NCBI RefSeq assembly: GCF_003950295.1
Contig: NZ_RHNP01000017.1
Span: 1-59,805 of the forward strand
Length of the DNA stretch: 59,805 bases
From: Loigolactobacillus iwatensis
Lineage (GTDB): Bacteria > Bacillota > Bacilli > Lactobacillales > Lactobacillaceae
Direction: 5' to 3'
Shown: positions 59,308 to 59,805 of the stretch, piece after piece
Numbering within the stretch: the stretch's first letter is position 1
Layout: every line of letters begins with the position of its first letter
Position numbers and translations under genes: made by a program
The notes under the pieces: model-generated
Database searches by the model: none
The model's input: only the letters and a program-made list of their open reading frames with translations
What the model was told of the DNA's origin: nothing

Positions 59308-59742
59308 TTGCAAGAAATTAATAAAAAGCGTTTCAGTTGGCCGTTATTTTTAAGCCCTTTTATTTCGCGGCTCGGTGATGGGCTTTATATCTTTGGCCTA
59401 AATTGGTTTATTGTAAAAGCGACTGGTGCTGCCGCACAGCTTGGAATTGTTCAGGGAATTGGAGGATTGGTTTTAGTTTTAGGCGATCTTTTCGCTGGGC
59501 CGCTGGTGGACAATTATAATCGTAAATGGGTCATGATTTTATCAGATTTAATTAGTGCCATCGCCTGCCTTATTTTAGCTCTGCTCATTGATATTCGGCA
59601 CCCCGTTTTTTACCAGCTTATTTTATTAACTAGTATTCTCGACATTGGGTTAGCTTTCAATTTTCCGGCCGCGAAGGCAATTATTCCCGAGCTTATTAAA
59701 CAGAGTAACCTGACCCGTTTTAATGCTTTGGGCCTAGAATAA
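59308..59742 (+). pseudogene. 5' fragment of an MFS transporter gene
   Basis: The 144-residue frame matches the first four segments of an MFS exporter (LSPFISRLGDGLYIFGLNWF and the loop FAGPLVDNYNRKWVMILSD, motif A-like). It then ends abruptly after FNALGLE. Full-length relatives have about 400 residues. The frame does not continue elsewhere in the remaining 60 bases. Translation would start at TTG 59308 behind GGGAGG. The gene is therefore truncated, probably by insertion or rearrangement at about 59738. Confidence 0.75.
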
Positions 59743-59805
59743 AAAGTGTACAAGTTAAATAGAGACTCTGATTTAGTATAATTAAGGAAGTAAATTGGAG
59801 GATCA
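59743..59805 (+). promoter_or_regulatory. promoter and ribosome binding site of a gene beyond the right edge
   Basis: TATAAT lies at about 59777-59782 and TTGGAGGA ends 2 bases before the edge, so a gene should start just outside the window. Together with the truncated MFS gene this fits the left end of an insertion element, which cannot be confirmed here. Confidence 0.5.

Overview
The window is the replication-origin region of a low-GC Gram-positive chromosome, most likely a member of the Lactobacillaceae. The evidence is the conserved Firmicutes order (dnaB-rplI-gdpP-rpsR-ssb-rpsF-gyrA-gyrB-recF-yaaA-dnaN-dnaA, then oriC, rpmH-rnpA-yidC-jag-mnmE-mnmG). It is supported by lactobacillar gene content: a C69 dipeptidase, alpha-glycerophosphate oxidase, a DUF4811 partner gene and GlnR- and PurR-like boxes. 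I cannot name the species from sequence alone. No rRNA, tRNA, CRISPR array, prophage or classical defence island is visible.

Layout: oriC lies between dnaA and rpmH (about 22.0-22.4 kb) and has three perfect plus several near-perfect DnaA boxes. A second DnaA-box cluster lies between dnaA and dnaN, so the origin looks bipartite. A parS-like site lies at 11.6 kb. Left of oriC nearly everything is on the minus strand and right of it nearly everything is on the plus strand, co-directional with replication. The exceptions are the left-edge amidohydrolase, a merR regulator and a gtrA-like gene.

Left arm: a thiamine salvage operon (thiM-thiD-thiE-cytX) sits behind a TPP riboswitch, next to purA with PurR-like boxes. 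Then come a small acidic hypothetical gene, dnaB, rplI, the c-di-AMP phosphodiesterase gdpP, the rpsF-ssb-rpsR operon, gyrase, recF, dnaN and dnaA.

Right arm: the rpmH-rnpA-yidC-jag RNA/membrane-insertion cluster and the tRNA-modification pair mnmE/mnmG come first. A merR-controlled drug exporter with its DUF4811 partner follows, then a glycerol operon (glpK-glpO-glpF). Next are a Rad3/XPD-like helicase with an N-terminal nuclease-like domain that has lost its Fe-S cysteines, and an unrecognised protein built of four repeated beta-barrel-like modules. Further genes are uppP, a zinc-ribbon protein, pepD, ackA, amtB under a GlnR box, a glyoxalase-fold protein, an aldo/keto reductase and a GtrA-like protein. 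A complete riboflavin operon (ribD-ribE-ribBA-ribH) is controlled by an FMN riboswitch. The arm ends with a membrane protein, an oxidoreductase broken by one amber codon, another DHA2 exporter, prs, an ACT-domain/DUF711 pair and a truncated MFS gene.

Beyond genes, the window carries a dispersed intergenic repeat with internal hairpins (four copies, one with an apparent nested insertion). It also has a recurring intergenic palindrome AAGCGCGCTT (five exact copies on the right arm), several structured leaders and many apparent TTG start codons. I found no convincing wholly new multi-gene system. The best candidates for undescribed biology are the Fe-S-less nuclease-helicase, the four-module protein and the two repeat families.
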